NCBI GenBank assembly: GCA_030549775.1
Contig: CM060175.1
Location: 45,144,415-45,208,414 of the forward strand
DNA length: 64,000 nt
Source of the DNA: Tamarix chinensis
Taxonomy: Eukaryota > Streptophyta > Magnoliopsida > Caryophyllales > Tamaricaceae
Reading direction: 5' to 3'
Part shown: positions 22,208 to 33,237 of the stretch, in pieces
Layout: every line of letters starts with the position of its first letter
How positions within the stretch are numbered: the first letter of the stretch is position 1
Notes under the pieces: model-generated
Told to the model about the DNA's origin: nothing
The model's database searches: none
Seen by the model: the letters and a program-made list of their open reading frames with translations, nothing else
Translations under genes and position numbers: made by a program

Positions 22208-23036
22208 TGGCTTGAATCTTCTTAAAACAAAAAGGGGAGATTCGAAGCTTAGAAAGAAGGTTAGGATCGGTATGTTGAAGATTAAAGAGAAGGGTGAGAA
22301 CCTTAAAGCAAGATTCTACCAAGAGTTAAAGAAATCTATGAATCTACATGTAAGATGAAATAAAAAGTTATCTTTGAATGTTTGTCTAAGAACAAATTCA
22401 AAGGGCTATAGCTAATATTACTCCTCTTAGTCTTACGAAGAAAATTTCATTCAAAAGAGAGAAAGATAACCAAGTAGTACACTTGTTATTAGATTCAATA
22501 TTTAACTATTCTTATTCTTATGTTAAAAAGGTATCGAGTTATGCCTTATGTAGGTAGTGATACCTTTGTCAAGTAGCACACTAAGATAGAAACATTAATG
22601 CACACATGGATAACTTGCACACTAACCTCTAAAAGCAACATATTACTAACTTATATATTTCATGAATCAAACTACAAGTTACTCTAAACAAACATATCTA
22701 ATTATTACATGGAAACAACTAATAGAAGACCTTATTTATATAAGAATGATGACTAGGTATTATTTGAATTAAAATTTTGACTTCCATATATAATAGATCC
22801 TTTAACTTGTAATAGCTTGTAACATGAGAAGTAATTTTAAATTTTTTGACATCTTGAATATTATCCTTACAAATATTTTATATACCTACAAGAATCACTT
22901 AAAAATATACTTTTTATGGGTATTCAAAGTTATATTATTGTCAAAGACACATATTGTAATAGGATCCATTATCAGTAATGCTAAGTCCTCATTATCATGA
23001 GAATCCTTAGATGAATCATGACAATCCATAGATGCA
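22208..23036 (-). mobile_element. 5' LTR of element P
   Basis: 829 bp in minus orientation. Its minus-strand start (TGCATCTATGGATTGTCATG) corresponds to the start of the Q LTRs and its end (..GATTCAAGCCA) precedes the PBS. The middle part (22466-22945) matches the remnant at 2386-2862. The length agrees with the 832-bp LTR of Q. Confidence 0.65.
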
Positions 23037-23708
23037 CCTATTTCAAAAAGTAAGGTATTTTTTCTCTTTCTTTATTTCTTTATTTATTTTTTGTTTGAGG
23101 TGTTTAAATGTTAACTTTAAGTAAGAAACAAATCATTATAATGGAAAAACATGGACAAGGTTGGAAGGCATGCTGCACCAAGTTTTGTTAGGGTAGGGGC
23201 AATGTCCTCTGGATGATGGTGGAAAATAAAAATGGATTGTGGTAACCAAAAATTGTGTAAGCTAAAATCATCTATATTATAGACACTTGCTCCTGACACA
23301 ACCATCTATAATGAAACATCACTAAAAAGTGCACTTCAAAAAATTCGTGAGGGAATAGATAGTGCTTTTTCTTTAGATATTGCCTCTATAATTAAGTATA
23401 GATGGCCATTATAAGTTAAAACCACCATTTTTTCTTTCATTATTTATTTTAAAAAGATATTTATAGCAAAGATATAGATAAGGGATTTTACTTAAAACTA
23501 CAATACTAATTTTTTTTTAAATATTGAGGTATAAGTTGTGGTTATTACTTAAAAACCACCATTTATAATCTCATTTTTATTTATCAATGAATACTTATTC
23601 TAACACCACATACAAAACCTACATATATATATATATATATATGTATATACTAAAAATTGATACAGAAGCACTAGTATTGTATATTCCATGCATATAGATT
23701 ATAATACC
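23037..23708. other. AT-rich spacer with repeated AACCACCATTT words
   Basis: There is no gene here. The motif 'aaaaccaccatttt' occurs at about 23422 and 'aaaaaccaccatttataat' at 23556, with the inverse 'gtggttattactt' just before it, resembling the subterminal repeats of a DNA transposon. A (TA)n run lies at 23625-23642. The evidence is too thin to name an element. Confidence 0.35.
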
Positions 23709-23713
23709 CTATC

Positions 23714-24572
23714 TGATATATATCTCCAAAATTTGTATTTAAATAATTCTATTAATTGTTATAGATTATGTACCTATAATTACTTTTCTTATTGTGTGAT
23801 TGTTTAGGAAATTAATTCAAAACATGGGAATGGATCAAGGTGATTGCTGTAGCTACTGCTGGGAGTTGTTACAGAAACTGTGTTGTATTAATTTGTAGAA
23901 AAAATCCCATGTGATCCATTCGCCGGCATATTTGGCTCATGGTGACTAAGTTGGCTGTGTAATCTGCCACCCGACCCATATTTCTTGGGTTAGTTAGAAT
24001 GTGGATTACTCAACCCTTGGTAACCATGATTAGCTGTCATATTTTAGTTTATGGGAATTAATTGTAAATCCATTAACTTGGATTATTATTATTCATTGTA
24101 ATTATTTTTGTAAGAGTGGGATGTTTCTTTGTCCAGCCAGCCGATCCATGATGTGTATGTTTCGGTTGATTTCTTGGGTTGTATTTGGGTTGATTCGTGT
24201 GAGAAGATGTAAGCCAGTGATCGTATACGTTGTATTTTTTTCTTGTAATGTATACGCCATATAAAATACGTATACACCGGTTATAGAGGACACTTTTTGG
24301 TCGAATACAATTGTGATTACATTATTCTGGAACTCTCTCTCTCGCGACCTCCTTGTTCGTAGCTTCTTCTTCTTCCTGATCTCTTTCTTGATCTGCTTCT
24401 CGATCTTTTCTGTTCTACAACTTCAGTAGCCGTTGATTCAACTATGCTCTGAGTTTTTTAATATTCCTTTGGAGAAAATTCCTCAGGCTGATTATTCTAG
24501 TGAATCAAACCCCGTGCTCGATTTAATTTTTGATCCGGCAAAATTTCTGTGAAACCCATCTAGGTTTCATCA
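23714..24572 (+). mobile_element. 5' LTR of element R
   Basis: Begins TGATATATATCTCC and ends GGTTTCATCA. TATAAAATA at 24260-24268 is the likely promoter TATA box, followed by a transcribed R/U5 with 'tctctctctcgcgacctcc'. Small frames on the minus strand here recur in the 3' LTR (30223-30444) only because the LTRs are copies. Confidence 0.95.
24260..24268 (+). promoter_or_regulatory. TATA box of R LTR
   Basis: TATAAAATA sits about 310 bp before the LTR end; the 3' LTR has TATAAAA at 30394-30400 in the same context. Confidence 0.6.
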
Positions 24573-24574
24573 TT

Positions 24575-24586
24575 TGGTATCAGAGC
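24575..24586 (+). other. Primer binding site of R (initiator-Met tRNA)
   Basis: TGGTATCAGAGC is an exact match to the usual plant PBS complementary to the 3' end of initiator-Met tRNA, 2 bp after the LTR end. Confidence 0.95.
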
Positions 24587-25286
24587 CTCGAATATTTGAG
24601 TGCTCGTGGTTTAATTCATTTGTTACTGAACTATTATTGTCCTGTTCATCATTCTTGAGTTCGCTAACCCGTGGTTCTGAAGTGTTGATTCTAGGGTTTG
24701 CGACTGACAAAAATCGAACGATTCTTGTCGCGATTAAGCCGGTGACCAAGAGGGTTGTGTTGACTAATTTGCAGTTAGGGTTTGGTCAAGATTCTTGAAT
24801 CTTGACAATATTCGAGGAATACTCTTCGATCGGTAAATTCGAGCCTTACTTTTGCTAATTACTGCAATTTTAGACGTCAATTTAACATTTTTTTTATGAA
24901 TTGATATTCTGCTCACAATTGAAAGAGTGCGCAGGAAGTGATTAAATTCCGGAAAACCCTTGGTTCTAGAGAGGGATAAGGACTCCAAGAAGAGGGGTCC
25001 TATCTCATTAATTGGCTTAATTGCTCAATTTTCTCTTGCGGTAATCTCATTCCTTTCTTGAAATTTTCTGTCCTGTTCGGTTCAACAACTGTCTGGAAAT
25101 TATTGTGCGTCCTGTGTGTTCTGGTAGATTCTTTAATCTTGTGTTGGTGCTGCGATCCCTTTTATATCTAATCGTGGTCAATTTGCTGTTCTGATTAGAT
25201 TGATAGTAAAGTAATCTTAACTATAGATTGACTGTTATTTGTGCCTTATCTTGTGCTTCATAAAGTGAACCCTAATAAAAATAATA

Positions 25287-27170
25287 ATGTCTAATAACGG
25301 CCAATATGTTAACTAATCTATCTCGGTATCTAGCAATGATTTATTAGAAACTCTTAGGACGTTTCAAGAACAAATGACTGCCCAACTTGCTATTTTATCT
25401 GCTAACCTAGAATAGAGGATAGGAGAACAAGAAATAAGAATTAATGAATTGCAGAAAAACAAAATAGATAACCAACATGCTAGGGTATTAGGAAGGGCTC
25501 CCATGGACCCTAGAACTAGGATTCCACCCTTAAATATTTTAGAAGAACTAGAAGATCAAATATCCAATAATAGTGATAGGAGGCCTAGACAGAATAATAG
25601 GCAAGAAAGAGAATTAGATCTAGTTGATAGGAATCTAAGTAATCTTAAGTTTAATAAACCTAGATTCAATGGGAGAAATGACCCTAATTATTACATTGAG
25701 TGGGAAAGAAAGATAGAATTAGTGTTTGAATGTCATAATTATTCTGATGAGAAGAAAATTAAGGTAGCAGTAGTAGAATTTACAGAATATGCATCTTCTT
25801 GGTATCATAATCTTGTCTTAACTAGGCGTAGGAGTGGAGAACCACCTATACAAACATGGGATGAATTTAAGATTTTAATGAGGAAAATTTTTGTTCCAAG
25901 TTACTATTATAGGGAATTACATAAAAAGCTGCAAATATTAAATCAGGGAAATAGGTATGTGGATGATTACTTTAAGGAACTAGAGGTATTAATGATTAAA
26001 ATAGGAATTGTTGAGGATGAGGATGCTACAATGGCTAGATTCTTAAGTGGATTAAACTCTGATGCAGCTGATAAGGTAGAATTATATCCTTGTGGTACGT
26101 TAAGTGAAATGGTTAATATAGCTACCAAGATAGAGAGTTAGATAAGGAGAACTAGGCGGTATAAACCCCCTGGAATTGGGATTAGGAGTTCCCTAAAGAG
26201 GAATTTTGGAGGACCTAATTTTGGAAACTGGAAGAATAATGGAAGGTTTGAATCTAGAAGTAAGAGTAATGAGGTTAAAGTAGGAAACATGACTGATAAG
26301 GGGAGAACTATAACAGCTAATCCTACAAGTGGTCCCAAGAAAACTAGAGACATAAAATGCTTTAAGTTTGGGGGATTAGGTCACATAGCTTCTGAGTGTC
26401 CTAATATGAGAAACATCTTGATTAGAGATTCTGGAGATATAGAGTCTAAATCTGAAGAGGAAGAATTGGAGGCTAACTTGATTAGGGATGATGCTAGTGA
26501 ATCAGAAGAAGAGATAGAACTTCCAATAAGTAGAGATCTTTTTGTGGTACGTAGGGCTTTAAATAGTAATAAATTACCTGATTCAAATGCAATTCAGAGA
26601 GAAAACATATTTCATACTCGATGTTTGATTGATGATAAGTGTTTTAACATGGCAATAGATAGTGGTAGTTGTGTTAATGCTGCTAGCACCTTATTAGTAT
26701 CTAAGTTAGGCTTAACAACTACTAGACATCCAAAACCTTATAGGCTACAGTGGTTAAATGAGTTAGGGGATGTTAAAGTTAGTCAGTAGGTTCTAATAAA
26801 TTTAAAGTTAGGTAAGTATAAAGATTCTATTCTGTGTGATATTGTTCCAATGCATGCTGCTCATTTATTATTAGGAAGACCTTGGCAATATGATAGGAGA
26901 GTGACACATGATGGTTATAAAAATAGATATACTTTACATAAGGATGATAAGAAAATAATTTTAGCACCTATGACTCCAACAGAAATCGTTGATGATCAAA
27001 TTAAAATAAAGTCCGATTATAAGGAATTATCTAAATAGAGTATAGAGACTGGAATTAGTTCAAAGGAGGTTAAAGGAACATCTAGGTTCTATGCTAAGAG
27101 TGGAGATGTTGAAAAGGCTATTAAAAGAAAAGAAAATGTATATTTGATGGTTTAATAAGGAATGTTATGA
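25287..27170 (+). pseudogene. gag-protease part of R polyprotein (broken by stops)
   Basis: The ATG at 25287 is in frame with all gag and protease text. The longest open piece (25449-26141) is a retrotransposon gag domain with 'IEWERKIELVFECHNYSDEK', 'EFTEYASSWYHNLVLTRRRS' and 'MRKIFVPSYYYRELHKKLQI'. It continues in the same frame to the zinc knuckle 'CFKFGGLGHIASEC' (26358 on), whose second Cys is Phe, an acidic linker, and the aspartic protease 'MAIDSGSCVNAASTLLVSKL' (26649 on, DSG intact) and 'LLLGRPWQYDRRVTHDG'. In-frame stops lie at 25314, 25413, 26139, 26787 and 27036. Most are TAG/TAA where Gln (CAG/CAA) would fit. The reading frame is lost near 27150. Confidence 0.9.
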
Positions 27171-27173
27171 ATG

Positions 27174-28514
27174 TCAATTGGAGTTAAGTGAGGAAGTGCC
27201 TACTGATGTGAGGAACTTAGTAGAGGACTATAGTGAATTGTTTCCTGAAAAAATCCCCTATGGATTACCTCCATTAAAGGGGATATAACATCAAATAGAC
27301 TTTGTACAAGGAGCTCTTATACCAAATAGACCTGCTTATAGGGCTAATCTTGAAGAAGTAAAGGAATTAAAGAGGCAGGTTTCTGAATTATTGAGTAAAG
27401 GCTATATTAAGGAATCAATGAGTCCCTGTGCAGTCCCAGTATTGTTAGTACCTAAGAAAGATGGAAGTTGGAGGATGTGCATAGATAGTAGAGCAGTAAA
27501 CAAAATAACCATTAAGTATAGGTATCCTATACCAAGATTAGATGAGATGTTAGACCTTCTCCATGGTGCTGTGATTTTTTCAAAAATAGACTTAAAAAGT
27601 GGATATCATCAAATTAGAATGAAGCCAGGAGATGAATGGAAGATAGCTTTCAAAACAAACTTTAGGTTATATAAATGGTTAGTAATGCCCTTTGGATTAT
27701 CCAATGCTCCCAGTACTTTTATGAGGCTTATGAATCATGTGCTTAGAAATTTTATCTGAAAATTTGTGGTTGTTTATTTTGATGACATACTTATTTACAG
27801 CAAATCTTTAGAAGAACATTTGAGACATTTAAGAATTATTCTGGATGTGTTTAAAACAGAATAGTTGTATGCTAATTTAGCTAAGTCTAGGTTTTGTTTA
27901 GAAAGTGTAGTATTCCTAGGATTTGTTGTGGGTAAGGATGGTATATTTGTGGATCAAGAAAAGATTAAAGCTATTCAAGAGTAGCCTATACCTAAAACTG
28001 TGACTGAAGTGAGGAGTTTCCATGGTTTGTGTTCTTTTTATCGTAGATTTGTTAGGAATTTTAGTACCATAGCTGCTCCCTTAATAGTAATAACAAAAAA
28101 ATAAAATGGGTTTAAATGGGGTTTAGAACAACAAAAATCTTTTGAAACTCTTAAAGATAAATTAACCCAAGCACTTGTATTAACTCTTCCTAACTTTGAA
28201 AATATGTTTGAATTAAACTGTGATGCTTCAAGGTTGGGAATAGGGGCTATACTTTTTGAAGAAGGTAGACCTATAGCTTATTTTAGTGAAAAATTAAATG
28301 GTAGTACTTTAAATTACTCTACTTTTGAAAAAGAATTATTTGCATTAGTAAGAGCATTAGAAGTTTGGCAACATTACTTATGGCCTAGAGAGTTTGTTAT
28401 AAACACTGATCAGGAAGCTATCAAATATTTAAAAATTCATTCAAAATTAAATAGAAGACAGGGTAGGTGGATTGAATTTATTGAAAATTTTCCTTATATA
28501 ATATATAATTAAAT
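27174..28514 (+). pseudogene. RT-RNase H part of R polyprotein (broken)
   Basis: RT: '[20 protein letters not shown]', '[20 protein letters not shown]'-like text, '[20 protein letters not shown]', '[20 protein letters not shown]', then 'VVYFDDILIYSKS' (YFDD at 27775-27786); both catalytic Asp blocks are intact. RNase H: '[20 protein letters not shown]', '[20 protein letters not shown]', '[20 protein letters not shown]' to 28512. Stops: TAA 27287 (before HQID), TGA 27757 (replacing Gly of FIGKF), TAG 27862, TAG 27982 (replacing Trp of QEWP), TAA 28102. This is a second frame relative to gag. A further frameshift occurs near 28515-28525, before 'KGGDNVVADDLSRR'. Confidence 0.9.
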
Positions 28515-29830
28515 ATAAAAAGGGAGGTGATAATGTAGTAGCAGATGATTTATCTAGGAGACATGCTTTATTAAATGCTGTAGACACCACTTTTTTGGGA
28601 TTTTCTTGCATCAAGCTTTTATACTTGGAGGATCATGATTTTAAGGAAATATATAAAAATTGTGAAAATGCTACACAAGGAAAATATTATATCTCTGAGG
28701 GTTACTTATTTAGGGAAAATAGATTATGTATTCCCGATTGTTCATATACGGGACTATTAATTTAAGAAGCTCATAATGGTGGACTAATGGTACACTTAGG
28801 ATTTCAAAAGACTTTAGATATACTAATTGATCATTTCTATTGGTCTCATATGAAAAAGGATGTGTTAAAATATTGTGTTAATTATATAGCTTATAGACAG
28901 GCTAAGTCCACATCAAAACCTTTTGGATTATATACTCCATTACCTGTTCCTAATTAGCCCTGGACTGATGTTTCCTTGGATTTCATTTTAGGCTTGCCTA
29001 GGACTAATAGAGCCAAAGATTCATTAATGGCTGTAATAGATAGGTTTAGTAAGATGGCCCATTTTGTACCTTGCACTAAAACAAATGATGTTGTGGCTGT
29101 GGATGAATTGTTCTTTTCTCATATAGTTAAGTTGCATGGAATACCTAAAACAATAGTGTCAGATAGGGATGTTAAATTTCTGAGTCATTTTTGGAAGGTT
29201 TTGTGGAGTAAATTGAGAACTAAACTGTTATTTTCAACCATATGTCACCCTCAAACAGATGGACAAATAGAGGTAGTAAATAGGACATTAGGTAATATGT
29301 TGAGAGCTGTCCTTGGAAAGAATCTTAAACAATGGGAAAATGTATTACCTTAGGTAGAGTTTGCATATAATAGAACATTACATTCTACAACTAAAAAGAA
29401 TCCATTTGAGGTTGTGTATAGTTTTAATCCTTTGACTCCTCTTGACTTGAGCCCTTTGCCTAATTCTGAGTTACATAATTTTGATGTTGAATCTCATGCT
29501 GTAAATATAAAGAAATTACATGAATCTGTGAGTCAACAAATTGCCAAGAGGGTTCAACAAATGGCTGAGAATGCTAATAAAAGGAGAAAGAAAATGGTTT
29601 TCCAACTTGGAGATTTAGTTTGGGTACACCTTAGGAAGGAGCGTTTTCCAAACCTTCGAAAATCAAAATTAGATCTTAGGGTAGATGGACCTTTTATTGT
29701 ATTAGAATGAATTAATGATAATGCTTACAAAATTGATTTACCTGCTAAGTTTGGTAATGTTAGTGATTCTTTTAATGTTGCTGATTTTAGTCCGTTTATA
29801 GGTATTAATCGGGTTTTAGAGACGAAACCT
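28515..29830 (+). pseudogene. Integrase part of R polyprotein (broken)
   Basis: The end of RNase H, 'GGDNVVADDLSRRHALLNAV', is followed by the integrase zinc domain 'MVHLGFQKTLDILIDHFYWS' with its CxxC damaged ('CVNYIAY'). The core has '[20 protein letters not shown]', '[20 protein letters not shown]' and '[20 protein letters not shown]', so the D, D and E positions are visible. The GPY/F-like end is 'DLVWVHLRKERFPNLRKSKL' and 'DGPFIVLE', then 'FNVADFSPF' near 29785. Stops at 28956 (TAG), 29351 (TAG) and 29708 (TGA, probable former Arg CGA). No chromodomain is visible before the PPT. Confidence 0.9.
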
Positions 29831-29834
29831 CACC

Positions 29835-29847
29835 AAGAAGAGGGGAA
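29835..29847 (+). other. Polypurine tract of R
   Basis: AAGAAGAGGGGAA lies immediately upstream of the 3' LTR start TGATATATATCTCC, the expected plus-strand primer position. Confidence 0.9.
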
Positions 29848-30721
29848 TGATATATATCTCCAAAATTTGTATTTAAATAATTCTATTAATTTTTATACAT
29901 TATGTACCTATAATTACATTTCTTATTGTGTGATTGTTTAGGAAATTATTTCAAAACATGGGAATGGATCAAGGTGATTGCTGTAGCTACTACTGGGAGT
30001 TGTTACAGAAATTGTGTTGTATTAATTTGTAGAAAAAATCCCATGTTATGCATTCGCCGGCATATTTGGCTAATGGGGATTAAGTTAGATGTGTAATCTG
30101 CCACCCGACCCATATTTCTTGGGTTAGTTGGAATGTGGATTACTCAACCCTTGGTAACCATGATTAGCTATCATATTTTGGCTGATGGGAATTAATTGTA
30201 AATCCATTAACTTGGATTATTATTATTCATTGTAATTATTTTTGTAAGAGTGGGATGTTTCTTTGTCTAGCCTGTCGATCCATGATGTGTATGTTTTGGT
30301 TGATTTCTTGGGCTGTATTTGGGCTGATTTGTGTGAGAAGATGTAAGCCAGCGATCGTATACGTTGTATTTTTTTCTTGTAATGTATGTTCCATATAAAA
30401 GGTGTATACACCAGTTGTAAAGGACACTTTTTGGTCGAATACAATTGTGATTACATTCTTCTGGAACTCTCTCTCTCTCGACTTTTCTCTCTCGCGACCT
30501 CCTCGTTCGCAGCTTCTTCTTCTTCCGATCTCTTTCTTGATCTGCTTCTCGATCTTTTATGTTCTACAACTTCAGTAGCCGTTGATTCAACTATGCTCTG
30601 AGTTTTCTAATCTTCCTTTGGAGAAAATTCCTCAGGCTGATTGTTCTGGTGAATCGAACCCCGCGCTCGATATAACTTTTGATCTAGCGAAATTTCTATG
30701 AAACTCGTCCAAGTTTCATCG
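29848..30721 (+). mobile_element. 3' LTR of element R
   Basis: 874 bp against 859 bp for the 5' LTR; colinear throughout with scattered, mostly transition differences and a small 'tctctctcgactt' expansion near 30475. It ends GTTTCATCG, where the 5' LTR has GTTTCATCA, followed by the duplication CTATC. Confidence 0.95.
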
Positions 30722-30726
30722 CTATC

Positions 30727-32286
30727 TTTTGAAAACCCTAATTTTAACCTATAATTTATTATATATAAATATAAATATTTCATTTTTAATTATTTATTAC
30801 ATCCTTTAAAAATTTATGAACCCATATCATGTATTTAAAATATTTTGTACATACCTTATTTTCTGTCCTTATAGTTCTTAGTCATATGAGACTTTTGATC
30901 CACTTTTGACTATTATATTTCTTCCAAATGAATAAAATTTGATCATATATGAGTTCATTGTCTTACTTTGAGTCTCCTGGGATTTATAAAAATATTATAT
31001 GAAGAATTTGAAGGAAGAGTACTATTCATCACCTATTTTTCCCTAGTTTTGATTTTATGCTTCCAAAAGAGTATTTTGGCTAATGAAAATTTATCAAATT
31101 TAACGATACTTATATTTTTGAATATTTAAGCTAAATATGAAATAAAAGTGAGTTGTAATTATTTCACACATTTTTGAATATTTTTTGTCAATTTTAGGTA
31201 TAATAACTTTCTCTACACTAAACCTATCTTAAATATCTAATACTTGTTCATAAACTTCTAAAATAACATTAAAAAAAGGTGATAAAACTTTCTTTGAATT
31301 ATTTATGGAATTCATTTTTCTTTAGTAGTTATTTTTCCCTCAATATCCATAAAATGTCTAACATTAACCATTTGATCTTCCAACCTCTTTTATCCTTCAT
31401 TACTTTCATCCAAGTATCTCATTATTTGATCCCTTTTGTTTCTTATTATCCCTTAAATTTATTTTTTCCGGCCCTTATTCTTCCTTCTTCATTATTTTCT
31501 CATTAATTTCACTATCTAAAAAATTTAAGCTTATAATTTTGATATACATAAAAAAAAATGAATCACAATTTGCATCGTTACAAGTATTTAACTAAAGTAA
31601 TAATATATATATATCTATATCTATATCCATTCATATCTACATATGTATATGTGGTGATCAATATGTACCTCTAAATCTCCATTCCATCATTTTGTGTTGG
31701 AATCTCCTATATATTTTATGATACAATATCCGCAATTGTCATTATCTCCTTTTTATTGGATATAAAATTAAGTGAAATGCATGAATTAATTCGCTAGAAA
31801 AGATAGTACTAATAACACACCATCATTGATACCCATCTATGAAGTAATTTATGTCCTTTTTCCTTCTCAAAATATTTCTAAAATAACCTAATTGTTGAAT
31901 ATATATGTAGTGATGAAGGAGCAGCTTCATCTCATTCTTCTAAAGTTGAAGGTCAAGAGTTAGCATATTAAAAGGTATTACTAATTGCTTTAGAAAATAT
32001 TAAACACCTTCATAAAGATGCTAATAATTTTTCATTAAGTGAGTCTTGGAGGTACTATATACGTTTGTAAGAAGAAGACTTCACCAATGATATCTAATAC
32101 ACAACACAATGACAATGTAATAATTATAAAGTTTTATGTGACACAAAGCTAGAAGACATGAAACTTGATTATTAATTATATCATGGATTATCCTAACTAA
32201 GTTTGATGTTGCTTTGATATTTTATGTAAAATTTGTAATATCATATCATTTTAATTGTAACTCATTATATACACCGTAGGACATGT
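30727..32286. other. AT-rich spacer without recognisable gene
   Basis: This is continuous with 23037-23708 before the insertion of R. It contains only simple A/T-rich sequence, a TA/TATC-rich run at 31605-31635 and short frames (for example 31279-31506) without recognisable domain. Confidence 0.5.
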
Positions 32287-32732
32287 GTTAGTTTAACTCT
32301 TGTATAGTTAGGTCTATTTATTTGTGCCTTATTAAGGAGATTTAAGCTTGATCTCATTACCATATGTGTGTGTATATATATATATATATATATGCCTTAT
32401 ATGTTCGATTGATGGATATAGAAGAAAGAAATCGAGCATTAGCTAAACAAAGGACCAAGAGTTAAAACTTGACCTTCTTTCTTCCTCTCTTTCTATCAAG
32501 TGAATAGTGAAATTTTGGAATAAATTTCTAGATAAATTTGAGATTTCTCTTTTAAATTGGTTTTCATCTTAAAATAGGTCAAAACACAACCATTTGAACC
32601 TATTTTGTAATCACCTACTTCAAGTTCTTTTTTACTTAATTCAACTTTGTTGAAGTTCAATAAAAATTTAAAGGTCTTGCAATTGTGAAATATTCTTCTA
32701 TTATCTTACACATGAAATTTTGGTATCTAAGC
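32287..32732 (+). mobile_element. Possible decayed LTR end plus PBS
   Basis: TGTTAGTTTAACTCTTG at 32287 could be an LTR start or lie inside one. A (TA)n TATA-like run at 32370-32392 is followed by a C/T-rich stretch near 32475 and 'cttacacatgaaatttTGGTATCTAAGC' at about 32705-32732; TGGTATCTAAGC matches 10 of 12 bases of the initiator-Met PBS. About 930 bp of leader-like sequence (interrupted by H) would then separate it from the gag at 37143, similar to the leader length of Q. This is an inference. Confidence 0.35.
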
Positions 32733-33237
32733 ATAGGTTTGGATCAATACAATTAAAAGTGGTAGCTTAGAGAAGAATTAGGCAAACACACTTCCTTCAA
32801 CAAGCAAAAGAGGGTCTTGATACTTCTTGATTTGATTCTTTGAATCTTGATTACCTTTTATGAATTATTTTATGCATGGCATTAATCTTGAATTGTCTAA
32901 TTCATAGAATAGGATTTAGATTGAAATATTAAGTGAATCTAGGAAGTTAACATTTAAAGAATTAAGTTGAAGATGATGATGCATAGCGTGTGTGTCAAAT
33001 TGATTGGAGGAAAAAATACGTTTAGGTGCTACTTTTGTAGAATGTATTTGTTCCTACATTTTATGTACATGTCTAATATAACATTGCATATGTCATTTAA
33101 CTTTTACATGAATGTTTAGATGCATGAAAAATCAGATGAAAGACAAAAACCCTAACTGGTATGCATGATATCATTAGTTAGTCGAATGTGTGTGTGTGTA
33201 TATGTTAAAATAAGTGAAGCTTAGTCCATCATTTTGG

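Larger units (their letters stand above)
2376..23036 (-). mobile_element. Ty3/gypsy retrotransposon P (minus strand), interrupted three times
   Basis: A decayed chromovirus-like Ty3/gypsy element read from right to left: 5' LTR 22208-23036, PBS 22191-22203, leader 22026-22190 continued at 11999-11341, gag, protease, RT and RNase H down to 8549, integrase 3658-2863, 3' LTR remnant 2862-2376. Interruptions are Q (12000-22025) in the leader, B (3664-8548) exactly between the RNase H end and the integrase, and A' within the 3' LTR. P and Q share leader and LTR sequence, so they are one family in opposite orientation. All coding parts carry many stops. The outer left end is beyond the interruptions, so the target duplication of P cannot be checked. 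Confidence 0.75.
23714..30721 (+). mobile_element. Structurally complete Ty3/gypsy retrotransposon R
   Basis: 5' LTR 23714-24572, PBS 24575-24586, gag-pol 25287 to about 29830, PPT 29835-29847, 3' LTR 29848-30721, flanked by identical 5-mers CTATC (23709-23713 and 30722-30726). Total 7008 bp. The LTRs are near-identical by eye, so this is among the younger elements here. The single long polyprotein order (gag, knuckle, PR, RT, RNase H, IN, no chromodomain seen) is that of plant chromoviruses of Reina/CRM/Galadriel type; the clade needs a tree. Stops and two frameshifts make it non-autonomous. Confidence 0.95.

Noticed and set aside
23300..23590. CACTA or other DNA transposon end
   Set aside because: Repeated AACCACCATTT words are suggestive, but no TIR pair or transposase could be found.
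24089..24293. Small ORFs repeated at 30223-30444
   Set aside because: They are in the two LTRs of R, so similarity is due to LTR identity, not selection.
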